Assembly: GCA_036417435.1 (NCBI GenBank)
Contig: CM070913.1
Location: 5,374,680-5,438,679, forward strand
DNA length: 64,000 nt
Direction: 5' to 3'
DNA from: Inia geoffrensis
Lineage: Eukaryota; Chordata; Mammalia; Artiodactyla; Iniidae
Made by a program: the position numbers and the translations under genes. The notes below the pieces were generated by a model. The model saw nothing but the letters and a program-made list of their open reading frames with translations, was not told where the DNA came from and made no database searches. Positions 47,806 to 60,117 of this stretch are shown here, piece by piece (position 1 is the stretch's first letter; every line of letters starts with the position of its first letter).

Positions 47806-49789
47806 ATTACCATTTCAGTTAATCAAAATTATCTCCCTTTGCCCCTTTTTATCAAATGAATAGAATAGGAACAATATGAATTTACCTGTTTTCTTCAGCT
47901 TCTAACTGCCTCTTTCACAGTTAAAATATTAATTACCATTAAATGTTAATACCCTAAGTTTTATCTCTCTGATTTCATAAGCCAGATTTTAAAATACCTA
48001 TTGACAAAAAATACATGTAATTGTTTCAAATCTTTTAAAATGATGTAAGCTTTTTAAAACAAAATGCATTTATTGGTCTCAAAATAGAAAAACCACAAAA
48101 TGGGTTTTTTTCGGATAGGTAACAGGAAGCAAAATCTCCTGTAGGATATATACTAATGATTGAAATAAATTTTAACACATGTATAGCCCAGAAATCCCAA
48201 GATATAATAGAGGAAAAATGCAGGCAATCCAGAAACAGCAGATAATACCTAATTGTCAAGGCTGAGGTTGACACGTATTTTAGGATCTGGGGGCCACCAC
48301 GCTGCCTGCCTTGTACACGAGAAATTCTTCTGTTAGTTTTCAATCTAGCAGAGCACACGGTGACAAATGTACATCTGAAGGGGATTAAATAGTTTGTACA
48401 TCATCTACAAAGTTATGGGTCCACATGTGGGCAATTATCAGTTTCAGGTCCTGAATTCATGTTGATCACAACTGGTCCCTGTAAGGCGTTCATGGAGAAG
48501 AGTGCAACACTGGGATAGAAAAAGTAAATATGCCCAGGGTTTTCCAGTGACTGTAAAATTTGCTTTTGAGACCTAATATTTGAAAAAACAAATCAAGGCT
48601 CTATGATCGATAAATAGTGGTCTGGATGGGAGGGGGGAGTTGGGGATGGATGTTAGGCAGTGGAAGGGCAGTGCCCACCCCATCAGAGCCACCAGGGATG
48701 GAGGGAGATTGCTAAACCCTTTAGGAAATGCAAATACCATGTATAGTAAGTGCGTCACTTTTGCTCCATCCTACTCAGGAGAGGTAAGAGGTCAAGAGGA
48801 CAATTTGTAGTTGAAATCTCAGTTAAGAATCTTCTTATTTCCTATGTAAATTCACTAAAATCAGAGGAAGATGCCTGTGTCTCTGAATCCTGGAACTTCT
48901 TTTATTTCATCTTTGCTTGTTTTTTGTCAACGCATTTTTTTTTCATTGCCTACTGTGGCCAAAAGGAGTCAAAAAAAGGGCAAAATCTTATTCGCTGTAG
49001 AGGACTCCAGTGGAGTGTGACTTGCCTTATAAACCACATCACTGTGCCCCAGATTTACAACAACTTGTGATCTTTAAATATACTGTATATCACTCTCCTG
49101 ATGGTCATGCAATTAAGGATCTGGACACAAGGAACAACACACTACCGAAAAAATAGTTCTCAAAAGGGAATTTGGTGTGTCAGGAGAGATAACAATAATT
49201 TAGAATTCGGGCCAGCATGATTTTAATGCTAAGTACTTGTGAAGATTAAGCCCCTAAATGTCCTATCTCTGCATAAGATCTTTACTCTGGTCAACACAGG
49301 TAGGAAGGAAGGAAATAATAAAGAAAACAGGAAAAGATTTTAGTAAGGGAAAGAGAAGGAGCATAGCAGGTTTAATAAAATATGATTGTTTAAACTATTT
49401 TATATACAATCGATATTAACAATGCAATGTCAAATGCCTACAAAACAGAGAATCCCAGGGTGACACTACTTAAACTCTAGTCCACCTAATATTTTTGTAA
49501 TCTGACGGAAACTTTAGAATTTTATCCAGATGCTGCATCCGATAAGCAGAAAAATTAAAATTGCAGATTGTTTACTTTTGTTACAAATGTTGCCTTTTTT
49601 TTTTTTAACTGAGCTAATCCAGGTGCTTCTCCTTAAACATGTAATGCAAAGTATTTAACAAAGAAAGTAAATTGCCTATAACTATTGATGTTTCCAATAT
49701 GTTACAAACCTGAAAAGATTCTCACCCACATATTGGATACATTGTAGTACTTACCAAAAATATAATTTAAGTATTTTTTGTGAACTTAT
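47806..49789. other. unannotated AT-rich interval
   Basis: AT-rich, repeat-poor sequence, with part of 47806-47960 similar in texture to the block just upstream. No gene or nameable repeat. Confidence 0.4.
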
Positions 49790-49930
49790 TTGATCATTAT
49801 TTGTTTCTTCCAGTTTTCAAGTCCATGAGTTCAGAGACCATGTTTGTTTATTATTTTATCTCCAGCCTCTAACACAAGGACCAGGAAAGGGTAGGCACTC
49901 AATATAGACTTGTTGAATAAACAACTGGAT
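49790..49930 (+). mobile_element. L2 LINE 3' end relic
   Basis: Good 3'-end match: 'caagtccatgagttcagagaccatgtttgttta', 'tctccagcctctaacacaaggaccaggaaagggtaggcactcaatatagacttgttgaataaa'. This is the usual 'aagctccatgagggcagggaccatgtctgttt..ccagcgcctagcacagtgcc..gtaggcactcaataaatatttgttgaat' order. Confidence 0.75.
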
Positions 49931-50034
49931 AAGTGAATCTTTATATCCTTTCTCCAAATATTACAAACTTCATGTTACTGTACTCCTCTTCCTTAATGCA
50001 ATTGCATTATTAAAATGTATTATATTATACAATA

Positions 50035-50052
50035 TATTCTGTGTTATGTATA

Positions 50053-50084
<32 letters not shown>

Positions 50085-50280
50085 ATGTGTTATACACTGT
50101 GTGTATATAAATGTATATATATGCACATGGATTTGTATGGATATATTTACGTCAATGTATATATACTATACACAGAGTATATTCTATAAAAGTGTGCATA
50201 TGCATATCATGATAGACATATATATGCATATATGTGTGTATAACCTATTATATATTGTACATACCTGGATACATAATATA
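50035..50280. repeat. TA/TG-rich low-complexity tract
   Basis: About 245 bp of alternating TA and TG/CA, with a core of roughly 11 TA units at 50062-50083 and looser tatatgca repeats after it. It is a candidate length-unstable, cruciform-prone stretch. The 97-codon open frame here is spurious. Confidence 0.9.
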
Positions 50281-50443
50281 TTATTCTCATTATGTAAACG
50301 CGACGATTTTTATTTATATATTTTTTACTTACTTTTTACACAGGCTAACAAATATGCATTTGCAAATCTCACAGGTACAAGAGTAGTCACGTAGCCAAAA
50401 GAGTATGAAAAACTGTCAAGCATGGTTGTTATTATATTATTAA

Positions 50444-50490
50444 AACCAATAATTATTATAACCAGTAATTATTATAACCAATAATTTTGT
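50444..50490. repeat. 16-bp tandem repeat, about three copies
   Basis: aaccaataattattat, then aaccagtaattattat, then aaccaataatttt. The unit carries a TAATTA core and is AT-rich. Confidence 0.85.
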
Positions 50491-50790
50491 CCTTCAGGCC
50501 ACTCAAGATGGAAGTCATTCACATGGCAGTTGACACATGCAAACAATCCAAATGAATCGGAGAATTCTGCAGCCCAGTGGTGACCTCCACAGCCAAAAGG
50601 ACAATGCAAAGTTCATATGAAATTTAGAACATTTCAAAGCCACCTGTTTTTTCTCAAAAATGCCGCATTAGTTAACTCTGCAGTTAATGTGACTGCCTGT
50701 ACTAATTGCTTAGCTCATCTAATTCCGCCATACAGGGAGAGAACCACCATGGTGGAAACAGCCAACTGGAGTCAAGGGCCACCTGAGCAA
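50491..50790. promoter_or_regulatory. candidate distal regulatory block
   Basis: Repeat-free stretch after the tandem repeat. 'cattagttaactctgcagttaatgtgactgcctgtactaattgcttagctcatctaattccgcc' (50666-50729) is rich in TAAT and ATTAG cores, alongside CACCTG E-box-like motifs (50641 region). No open frame of note. Inference only. Confidence 0.25.
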
Positions 50791-53086
50791 GGATTGCACA
50801 GTGTGGTGATGCCCCACGCAGCTATGGAGGCCGTCACTCTAGTGGCCCAGGTGAGAGCCTGACCACGTGCGGCCTCCCTCACCTCCACTCTTCCTTTGTG
50901 TGTATTGCCCCTTCCTGTCTGCCAACCACTGTGTCTAACAACAGAGACTAAAACAACAAGAACAAAAACATTTCTGCACTTGATCTGATTTTCTGCACAC
51001 CTAACCAGCACTTTGTCCCTATGGCTGAAAGGGCTTGCATTTTTATACAGTTCAATCCCGTAAGAATTCACTTTAAGTTACTACCAAAATTATTTTGCTT
51101 ATTTATAAACCCCAGGAAGGTGATCAAGGACTTAGAATTTGTAAAAGTATTTTTTTATGACAGAAGCTGACTCAAGATTCTTCTATTTTTTCTTTAAATT
51201 ATTTTATATCATCTTAATGCTCAAAACATTATAATATCCCATTGAAACACAAATTACTGTTACTTTTCAAAGGAGCCAAACCTTATTCCCTTTTGACTGG
51301 AATTATATCTGGTTAACATATGGTACCCAACATGTATTTTTGAAAGAAACAGTGAATCCATGAATAAATGTCCCTTTCAGATGAAACCATTGAGACAGAG
51401 TAAAAATGCAAGATATTCTAGAGATCAAATGGCTGGAAAGATGCTGGAACTCTGGATCGCTTTACTGCCGTACAACGCCTCTCACTGTCATCAGGCTGAT
51501 TCAGGACAAGACATTGTTTGAAGACTTTTGCTTTGAAGAATTTTCTGTTTCTCCATTCCCTTTTACCAAGAAACTGGAAAAGCAGTTAACTGTGTAGGAG
51601 AGGGAAGGAGGACGAAGGTGAGGGGTGCATGAGAGCTGCTGCAGGAAGATGCTGTGGCTCTGGTCCCACCAACATCTCAGTACCTGCCTCTCAGGTGGTC
51701 TAGAGATGTGTTCTGAAAAGGAACTGAAATAGACTGGGATAATCCGCCCTTATTATTACACCCAGGCCACTTACGTGTCTTGTATGGATCTCATCATTGG
51801 ACCAGTGAGTTTGCTTTAGGTGAAAAATAATTTCCATTTGGATTTAATTATTTATAATGGACAATTGGAACTGACACTGAGAAAAATTTTTGTGAAAATA
51901 AATATGTACAGTCAAAATATCCTCATAATATTGTACTGACTATTTTCGTAATAACTATCTTGCCCTCAATTACATCTAAAGAACATAAATCATACATTGA
52001 AGAAAACTCTAAGAGACATTTATTGTCAACTTATGTCATGAAGCATAGAACATCTTCAACCAAAGTCCTCTATTTCAACAGGCAACTTAAGCATTACAGT
52101 TTACATAATAAAACTTCACTTTTACTTGTAGGATGTGCATCTTTAAATTTTTATGAACATTTGTTTTATTCTTTAATATAGAACTAATTCCCAGACAATA
52201 TATACTATCGCCATAAAGCAGCAAAATTGAGGTTGGGGATTTTCAAAGTGCACATTCAATATTATTGAAACTCTATGTTGGTTATGTGACTTTAGCCCTC
52301 AGAATTACTAAATGATAAAGATGGGAGGGCTTATATATTTTTATCCTGTTTGCACACCAATGAGGTGTTCAAAATACAAAAAAATAATCCATGAGTAAAA
52401 AGAGATGAATATGAATAAAATTGTGATTTTTTTTGTTAACAGCATAACTCATATGCTACAAATTTACTTTAGTTATTAGGAATAAGACTCCTGAGTTAAA
52501 TCATATTTTAATGACTACATTTATGTTATAAAAAATACTATGGATTTAGTTCTGCACCATTTTTATAGCATTGCCCTGTATGTACAAATGATGCTGTCTG
52601 AGAAATCCAAACTGACTTTCATTTCTGCCATTTCAAAAGAAAGTCACAGCCCAGCCTTCCACATCAGTGCAACGCTGCCACCGCATGGTAGAAATCACTA
52701 CACAGAGTCAATAATGTGTTTTCAGAAAGACTAATTTCTCATATAAAAGGAATATTTAGGGTCCAAAGACACGGATGCACACACCCACACACGTTCACGT
52801 GTGCACTTGCTTTCTCTTCAACTGAGAGAAGACCAACAGGGTGACGAGGACACCTTCCCTTGTATGTATTAGCTGCCAAGAAAGGCAACATTTGAATAGG
52901 TTAAGCTATTTCTTGTCTATGCACATATAATGGTAACATTTTCTTGAATGAAAACAGTATAAGCCAAAATAGAGAAAACATCGGTTGCTACTAAAATTGC
53001 AGTAGAAGAGATTTCTAGGGGAACTCAGTACTCAAGAGTTCTACCCTCCACTGCTTCAGGCAGGAACTTAGAACAGAAGCTGTGAG
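50791..53086. other. unannotated interval
   Basis: AT-rich unique sequence. Short open frames (63-99 codons) show no recognised motif. Confidence 0.4.
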
Positions 53087-53142
53087 TAAAGATAATAATT
53101 TATTTCTGTCCTTAATTAGGACAGAAATAAATTATTGCTTTA
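53087..53142. other. near-perfect hairpin (19-bp arms)
   Basis: Arms aataatttatttctgtcct (53094-53112) and aggacagaaataaattatt (53118-53136) are exact reverse complements around a 5-base loop, taatt. A single-base bulge and one G-U pair extend the stem with taaag/cttta to 53087-53142, about 56 nt. It could be a tiny MITE-like or palindromic relic, or a hairpin if transcribed. Confidence 0.8.
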
Positions 53143-53979
53143 ATGTAGAATATGCTTAGAAAACCATTTTAGCGATTTTCTTCGTCATCCACTGCCAAGT
53201 TAGTTAAAAATTGCTTTGGGCTTGAAAAACAGTTAAGCATAGGTATTTGAATTTTATCAGTAGTGCTGGAATCTTTTGTTTTTCAAAAGCTGGTTACATT
53301 GTTCAAGACTCATCTGTGACTACAGATCAAATGACCCTGATTATTCTGTTTATATTCACAAAAGTAAAGATTTTAAAATAATATTTAACAAAGAGGGACA
53401 ATAATTTATGTTATTATGTAGAAAAGATCCCCTAAACCTACTTTTAAAAAGCAGCGATACATTTTATTACTGAGCTGCTGTTTCCTCAGGTTTTAGAATT
53501 TATTTCGGCAAAGAACTTTAAACTGTCTGTAGTCAAGAACCTTATTCATTAACTTTTTAAGTAGTGTGCAGTTAGTGACAAAGTTCAAAAACATATCAAT
53601 TATTGATAACTTAGATTTGGGGGTCTTAAATAGAATGGATGTAAATGGTATTAGGATAGAAAATATACCTTTCAGTGGCCATATAGATTTATGTAGAAAT
53701 ACATATATTTGTGCTAAAATATATCTTCTTACATGTGGCCTACATTTTTCAACATAAATATGTTTAATTTTCCAGTCACAAATACAGTATGTAAGGCATC
53801 AAAATCAGTAGTAATATGTCTATAAAATATCTTATATTTATATGTTTCAACACTCTTCTTAAAATTTACGAAATAATAATGTTCACCATACATTTGCATA
53901 ATTATATGTCTATTTATTCTTACCTAAGGATTACTGAATTGTTTTGATAAATGGTATGTCTTTCCGTCTATTGTTAGCG
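53143..53979. other. unannotated AT-rich interval
   Basis: AT-rich, no recognised repeat or gene. Confidence 0.45.
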
Positions 53980-54460
53980 ACCAGATATTATAATTGTTCT
54001 ATTGAAGCATCGGTTACTAAGAAAGTGTGCTCTTTCTCCAGAGTGGCAGTGTCAATCAGGATGGGCAACAGAGTGTTTTTCTGCAACAAAAAGGGACTAC
54101 AAATCAAATTATTCTTAGCCTGAGATTTGATCTGTCCTTCATTCTAAATTTCCTTTTGCATGTGGATTTGAGTCAACCCATAATGTTATTTTAATTTAGT
54201 TTTTTGTATGTAATACATGCTGCCGTCAGGTAAATGTACTTGTCATGATTGAATTCAATAGATTGTAATGACCTTTTATCTTTATTGCAAAGCTTTAGAT
54301 CATAGTAGGCAGAGCTGGCTTGAGCGGCTCCAGATTGGGAATGGGGTCTAATTGAAAGTTCTCATCAATCTTTAATGACAGCGTTATTATCATTGTTGAA
54401 TGCGCTCTTCCATTTGCCTTTTTCCCCTTTTAAGAGCAATTTTTAGCCACTTCACTGGTG
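53980..54460. promoter_or_regulatory. candidate distal regulatory block
   Basis: Repeat-free stretch with clustered short motifs: 'ttatctttattgcaaagctttagatcat' (CDX-like TTTATTG and octamer/CEBP-like TTGCAAAG), 'taatgacagcgttattatcattg' (TAATGACAG, MEIS/TALE-like), and 'ttttgcatgtggatttg'. There is no coding frame. Conservation cannot be tested here. Confidence 0.3.
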
Positions 54461-54710
54461 CCGGTGGGTGTGAAGGTTAAGGAAATGGCAAGATCTGAGT
54501 TTCCTCTTGTAAAACAGGTACAAGGTAACCGAGCAGCCACCCTGAACCCGTTTCCCCTGATGGCGCCACTGTGGGACAGACTCACAGCCAGTCCCCAAGA
54601 CTCAGTGGTGATGCTGGGGGAACAGCTCAAGAGAAAACAAGTGATACTTTACAAAATGGCGACCAAAAGCAGCCAACAGGTTTGAGAACAGATACAAATA
54701 CAACAATATG

Positions 54711-54917
54711 GGGTTTCCCTGGTGGCACAGTGGTTGGGAGTCCGCCTGCCGATGCAGGGGATGAGGGTTCGTGCCCCGGTCTGGGAAGATCTCACATGCC
54801 GCGGAGCGGCTGGGCCCGTGAGCCATGGCCGCTGAGCCTGCGCGTCCGGAGCCTGTGCTCCGCAACGGGAGAGGCCACAGCAGTGAGAGGCCCGCGTACC
54901 GTAAAAACAAAAACAAA
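54711..54917 (+). mobile_element. CHR-type SINE, short form
   Basis: Head gggtttccctggtggcacag and body to ggcccgcgtaccg, with a short tail with (AAAAAC) units. It is near-consensus. A target-site duplication is not obvious. Confidence 0.94.
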
Positions 54918-55429
54918 ATCACTTCGATTCCGAAAGAGCAACTGGTTTGTTTTGACATTTCTGATCCTAATTTTTAGTGCAGCATGCAGACTTCAGAATT
55001 CATAAATGGGCAGTCACTGATATAATCATATTTCTGTGTATTTGTATATGTGTATGCCTATATTTGCATATTTATGGCTGGACTAGATGGCTTTTTAATT
55101 TAGGTAATATTTCTTAGATGTTTTTAAAGTCAAGTCTAAAAGAAACTGATCAAAATTTGTTATAAGTCTATCAGGGATCAGAAATATCTGTATAGCATAC
55201 ACCTATCATGGATTGCTAAATGTATATTCCAATAATTATGCTAAAATGGCTACTTTCACTGTATTTACAAGTTAAAGCACATTCTTTATCTTTCTCAGGT
55301 TGAATTTCACTATTTCTGCATTTGGCTGCAATAAATATTTCTAAAAGCCCTGAGATGGTGTGCACTATTGTGAATAATTCATGCACCAACAAGGCAGAGA
55401 TTTTAATTGATAGCGATTAGTGAACTTTC
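54918..55429. other. unannotated interval
   Basis: AT-rich unique sequence with TATG-rich stretch near 55035-55075. No gene recognised. Confidence 0.4.
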
Positions 55430-55680
55430 TAAATCTGTAAAACTGCAACAGGCTTAAGCTTCCAATCAATGCCAGTGTCTATTTTTACACTCCAGCCTCT
55501 ATTTAACAGAAAGCCAAATGCATCAGCTTGCAGCTGCTGATGCTGCAAATGCCAAAAAGGGGCTTTTGTTCCACCTACAGTGTCGTAGGAGGGCCATTTT
55601 GTACCATCATTTCCAGAATGTTGTTTACATTTTCTGTCTGATATTCTCACAATAGGGAGGAAGAATTGGTGTTTGACAGA
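55430..55680. promoter_or_regulatory. candidate distal regulatory block
   Basis: Repeat-free stretch with repeated small motifs: 'catcagcttgcagctgctgatgctgcaaatgcc' (55521-55553) holds a CAGCTG E-box and ctgctgatgctg. The minus-strand 73-codon frame is not convincing as a gene. Inference only. Confidence 0.25.
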
Positions 55681-56177
55681 AGGGTATTCTGACGGCTGTC
55701 AGGTCCTTCTTGCTGGAGTTGGTATCTAGATGGAGTGGAGGGGGTCAGGGAGTCAAGGAGAGAACAATATCGTGTTGATGTAACATACTTGCCTAAACAA
55801 CACGCTTGAAATTTAATAATGAGCAGCAGGTTATCAAGGAGAATTTCCATACAGTGAGCTGTATGCTGGGAAAGCGTAGTGGGTGAGCCATGCTGCAGCC
55901 CACAGAGCCTTCTCGGACAATAATTTGCCCTACACTTTAAAATTGTATTTCATAGTTCACGGGTGCATACTTTTGAGTTTAAAATCTCTTTAATGGAAAT
56001 TGGCAACACTCTTTTACAGGATGAAATTAATCTGATAAAATTATTAATCTTGTGAAAATTATTAGAAAAATGACAGAGCCCCATAACATTTGAGGAAGTC
56101 ATTTTCATATTTTAAATCCATGTTCTTAAATTTTAATTAAAAATAAAAAATAATCTGGAATGAGTAAACTTTAACTT
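55681..56177. other. unannotated interval
   Basis: Unique-looking, AT-rich in the right half. No gene recognised. Confidence 0.4.
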
Positions 56178-56189
56178 AAAATATATATA

Positions 56190-56404
56190 GGGCTTCCCTG
56201 GTGGCACAGTGGTTGAGAGTCCACCTGCGATGCAGGGGACACGTGTTCGTGCCCCGGTTCCGGGAAGATCCCACATGCCGCGGAGCAGCTGGGCCCGTGA
56301 GCCATGGCCGCTGAACCTGTGGGTCCGGAGCCTGTGCTCCGCAGCGGGAGAGGCCATAGCAGTGAGAGGCCCGTGTAACGCAAAAAATAATAATAAAATA
56401 AAAT
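56190..56404 (+). mobile_element. CHR-type SINE, short form, AT-rich flanks
   Basis: Head gggcttccctggtggcacag, with a 2-bp loss in 'cctgc(cg)atgcagg', body to gcccgtgtaacgc, and a tail of AAT/AAAT units. The flank aaaatatatata occurs before (to 56189) and after (about 56405-56420) and is a likely target-site duplication, although AT-rich sequence makes this less decisive. Confidence 0.93.
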
Positions 56405-56420
56405 AAAAAATATATATATA

Positions 56421-58149
56421 AAATTTAAAAATAAAAAGCCCAGAATGAGATTCCTAATGAGAAAAGAAAGTTTCGTTCTTTTGTCCTTAAACATGTTCAG
56501 GGAATGATGTGTTCAGGAATCACGGATTATATTTTTATGATTCTTAATTTGAATAAAAATATTTATGGGTTTGGAAAATCACAATGGCCTTCAGTTGGAA
56601 GACTTCTGAAGGCCGTAAGGAAGTTTCCTGCCAACCCCAGGCCACACTCCTTTTAGAAATGGAGGTGGAGGCTTCCAGAGAAGGTTTTCTGTTTTCCACA
56701 TCACTCACCATTTTTTTTGTGCTCCTACAGCATGATCATTATTTAAAAGGATTCAAAGAAGTAAACCATAGCACATCTCTGTTCAGACCACAAATGTGAA
56801 CAAGAGTGATGGAAAACAAGACTGATGTACACATTTTCGCGTTTCAAACTGCAGTTCCTCTAGGTTTAGTGTCGTGTGTAAGTGAGCTCGGTGTCTGAGT
56901 AAAGGCCCTGCCGCCTCTTCCACTGCCTCAGGGTCCCTCGGGGGGCCCAGCACCTGCCCCATTTCTCATGCCCCCCATTACTCCCTCTAAGGGTCACTGC
57001 AGGGACTTCCCTCAGCTGGTGCCTGGCCCCCTGCACTCAGGGCACTCCCTGAGGGTGACACACACCCCAGTGGGTGCTCATAAGGTCATAGGCTGGGAAG
57101 CTCCCTCCTGGCTCCGGGTCTGGCCCCGGGACTGCTCAAGTGTCCCTCAAATGTGCCCAGGCTGGGGGGTGTTAGTGATGGACTCTCCCCACCTCCGCCC
57201 CAATGCCCCTTCCCGTCTGCCCCCCTGGATTCTTCCCTCAAGGCTTTCTTCACACTCACACCCACCCTTAAAGTCAAGGTCTGATGAGGCCCTGGTTGGG
57301 CCTTATGCGGGTTCAGGCCTCTCCCTGCTCACACTTCAGAAGGCGTTTGCCTGCAGCGAGTTGGGTTAACCCTTCCCAGCTGTGGGCAGACTCCCCGCAA
57401 CAGGCCCCCTAAGACCCCAGCCTTGGCCTGTCCACCTGCTGGGTCCTAAACGGGATCGATCAGCGCACCAGCCCTCTCAAGCTCAATGCTTCCCATCTCT
57501 GACCGCAGCCTTAATTGATTCCTCTTACGAACTGTTTCGCTGGGATCTCAAATTACCTAACCCGCTCACTTCACCCAGCCTATTAGCCTCTTTATAGGTA
57601 CATTTGACTTTCTGAGATAAAGGATATATAAGTGCTTTATACTCTAAAGCACTCCTGAAAAGTAATAGATTCTTCACCAATCGGATGCTGTAATCAACTA
57701 CTTAAATGATGTCCCAGAGAACGTCCTGACTCTGGGGCCCACTTGACTTTTGTCCTGTTTACTCAATCAATGCCCTAACAGTCGGCCAGTGCTTAGCCTC
57801 TCACTTCTCCATTCTGACCAGGACCACATGGCACTAAAAAATGGCTGCCCAATGCACTGTGCACAGCGGTCCTCCGATGCGCCTCTGCAGAACTCTCCAG
57901 CCCCAGGAAGCCTTCCTAGCTCCCCAGCTGCGAGGCCTCTTCCCGGTGCACAGTAGGTCTTTGCTGAACGGCGATCAGGGATTGATGTCCCCCCAAGCCC
58001 ACTTCCCCACTGGGAATCCGTCCACCACCCAGTTGTCCAGGAAGCCAGGCTGAGCCCCCATGATTATCCCAACTCCTGTCAAAGTAAATCCAGGCACCGC
58101 CCACGTTGCTTCATCCTTCTATCAGCCTCACTGAAGAACGATTGTCTTT
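56421..58149. other. unannotated interval, GC-rich in part
   Basis: 56880-57440 is GC-rich with few CpGs. Open frames up to 133 codons lack recognised domains. Parts near 57910-57970 resemble an L2 3' end ('gtgcacagtaggtctttgctgaac') but are too short to call. Confidence 0.4.
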
Positions 58150-59130
58150 ATTGGGCTAAGAAACTCACAAACATACCTTCTCCTTGGCTTGCTTTTTCTC
58201 TTTCCTTAACTGCACGATGGTGAGTATCTCCATCTCCAGTCACTCCTCACCTTTCTCACTTCGTGTTTGACTTCAAAGCTCTACATCTTCCAGACCGGAC
58301 TGGTGGGGGAGAGGGCAGGGGAGAGAAAATGCATTTTCTGTCCCCACTGATCCTTGCTGCTGCTGGATACTCTCTCCTTTGACAGACAGTTGTCTTAGGC
58401 AAAAGGGCCATGGCCATTGCTTTCATTTACACACCAGCCAACGATCCTTAACTTCAAGCCAGCTGGCTCTTGGTCTTCTCTAAGTTTCCTCCCCGAGGTC
58501 ACCAGAGATCATGCAGTGAGCACAGCAACAGTCCTGGATCCTGTGATCTGGTGACCCCTTTGAGCCCTTGACACACCCGGGGGCATCCCCCCGCCACAGG
58601 CCTCTCCGTCCCGAGATGCTCTCGTGCTTGGGGTCTCTGGGCCCAACTGCTCCCAAGCTTTCTTCCTTTCCTCCTTTAAGTCTTCAGCAATTATATTCCT
58701 CAAAATTCCTCAATCGTGTTCTTCTCCCTCACTTTGTAGGAGGGAAATAGTTTATTCTGAAGGTTTAAACCATCACCTCAGTGCAGTTGAGCCCCAGATC
58801 AAGGTTCCCATTCTAACAACTTTCCAGACGTGGAGGAGAGAAGCTTCAGCCACAGGACCTCCCGTGAGACTCACAAACTCTACATGTCAAGTTGAAGTCT
58901 CCATCCCATCCTTGACCTCAGGTCTCACCTCCCCATTGGTCATACAGGCCCTGATCCCCCAACAGCTTTGATTCCTTTCTTTTCCACACCCTTCCTCTTC
59001 CCCAACGTATCACCAGGTGGACTGTTTCTTCCCAAGGTTTCCATGGACACTTCCTTTCCAGAGTACTGGGGTCAGCCACCCAGCCCTTTGCAAATCCCAC
59101 CTCTGCTGCTGGAACAGGATCTTCACTGTC
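58150..59130 (+). mobile_element. L2 LINE fragment
   Basis: Plus-strand sequence with L2 cadence: 'catctccagtcactcctcacc', 'ccttcttcc..aagtcttcagcaatta', 'ggtctcacctccccattggtcatacaggcc', 'tttccacacccttcctcttccc'. Coding capacity is lost. Boundaries are approximate. Confidence 0.45.
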
Positions 59131-59574
59131 TTCCTAGTTCATTCTGAAGATCGATGGAAATGAATCTCCCTTTGTGTATAATAACGGTTTAATAATTATT
59201 AAATGGCATAATAATGGTTTAACAATCTGGCTCAGAAAAACCCTGTAAGGCTAAGTTCTTGCAGGTAGAAACGCATGCATCTCTCAGCTTAGTACCCACG
59301 ACCCTTGGCAAACATTTCCAGCCTCTTCCTGACAAAGCCATTTACTTCCTAGAATCTACCTGGCGCAGGCCTGTCTCCTTATTTTGCTCCATGAAACCTT
59401 CTGCCTGCTGGATGCTTCCCCCAGCACCAGGCTTCTCCGTGCAACAGGTCCTGTCCGTTTCAGCCCACAGAGGTTTCTCCTGATAACCTATTAAAGCAAT
59501 TATCTAAACTGCCCTTTGGTCATCTAGTTGTGTATTATTGCCGTTATAGCTACTCTATTATTATATTTAGTAAA
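59131..59574. other. unannotated interval
   Basis: 59165-59225 repeats the motif 'aataatggttta'/'aataacggtttaa' several times. A possible L2-like 3' end near 59270-59480 is not firm. Confidence 0.35.
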
Positions 59575-59760
59575 AGAGTATAGGATTATGAAATCAGGGC
59601 AAGCTGAGTTCACATTCTGGCTTTGTTATTTATCATCTGTATGAAGTTGAGTAAATGATTTAACCCAGAGTCTTCTCTTTCCAAGTCTACGATCATCAGA
59701 TTGTTGCTCATAGAGTTGTGAAGAGTTGAATCAATGTTACGAGCAGGAGGTTTAATATAT
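59575..59760 (+). mobile_element. MIR SINE relic
   Basis: Collinear with MIR: 'gagttcacattctggctttgttatttatcatctgtatgaagttgagtaaatgatttaacccagagtcttctctttccaagtctac', followed by 'gttgtgaagagttgaatcaatgttacg'. Confidence 0.7.
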
Positions 59761-59978
59761 ACTCTGTGTTTTCCCTTTTCTCAGGAGTAAGAACTTGTGT
59801 TAACTTACTTTTGTCTGCATCCTTATCGCCTAAACGCGGCCCAGAGCCTGCACGTTGAGTAAGTGTCTGCTGTAAATAATTGTGAGTAGAATCTAAAGGA
59901 ACCACGTTTTAGTAAGTGTGTCAACCCAGGTGCCTTTGTCCAAGTGATGAACGTACGAAGTGTTTGGGGGAGAGAATT

Positions 59979-59998
59979 CACACACACACACACACACA
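59979..59998. repeat. (CA)n microsatellite
   Basis: Uninterrupted CA run of about ten units. Confidence 0.95.
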
Positions 59999-60117
59999 AG
60001 ATTAATTCATATATAATGAATAATATTATATTGCCTAATATAATATTATCCAACTTTCTTTTATTCAAATGAATCTTCAGGACACCATGAGATTTATAGA
60101 CAAATGTTGATATTTAT

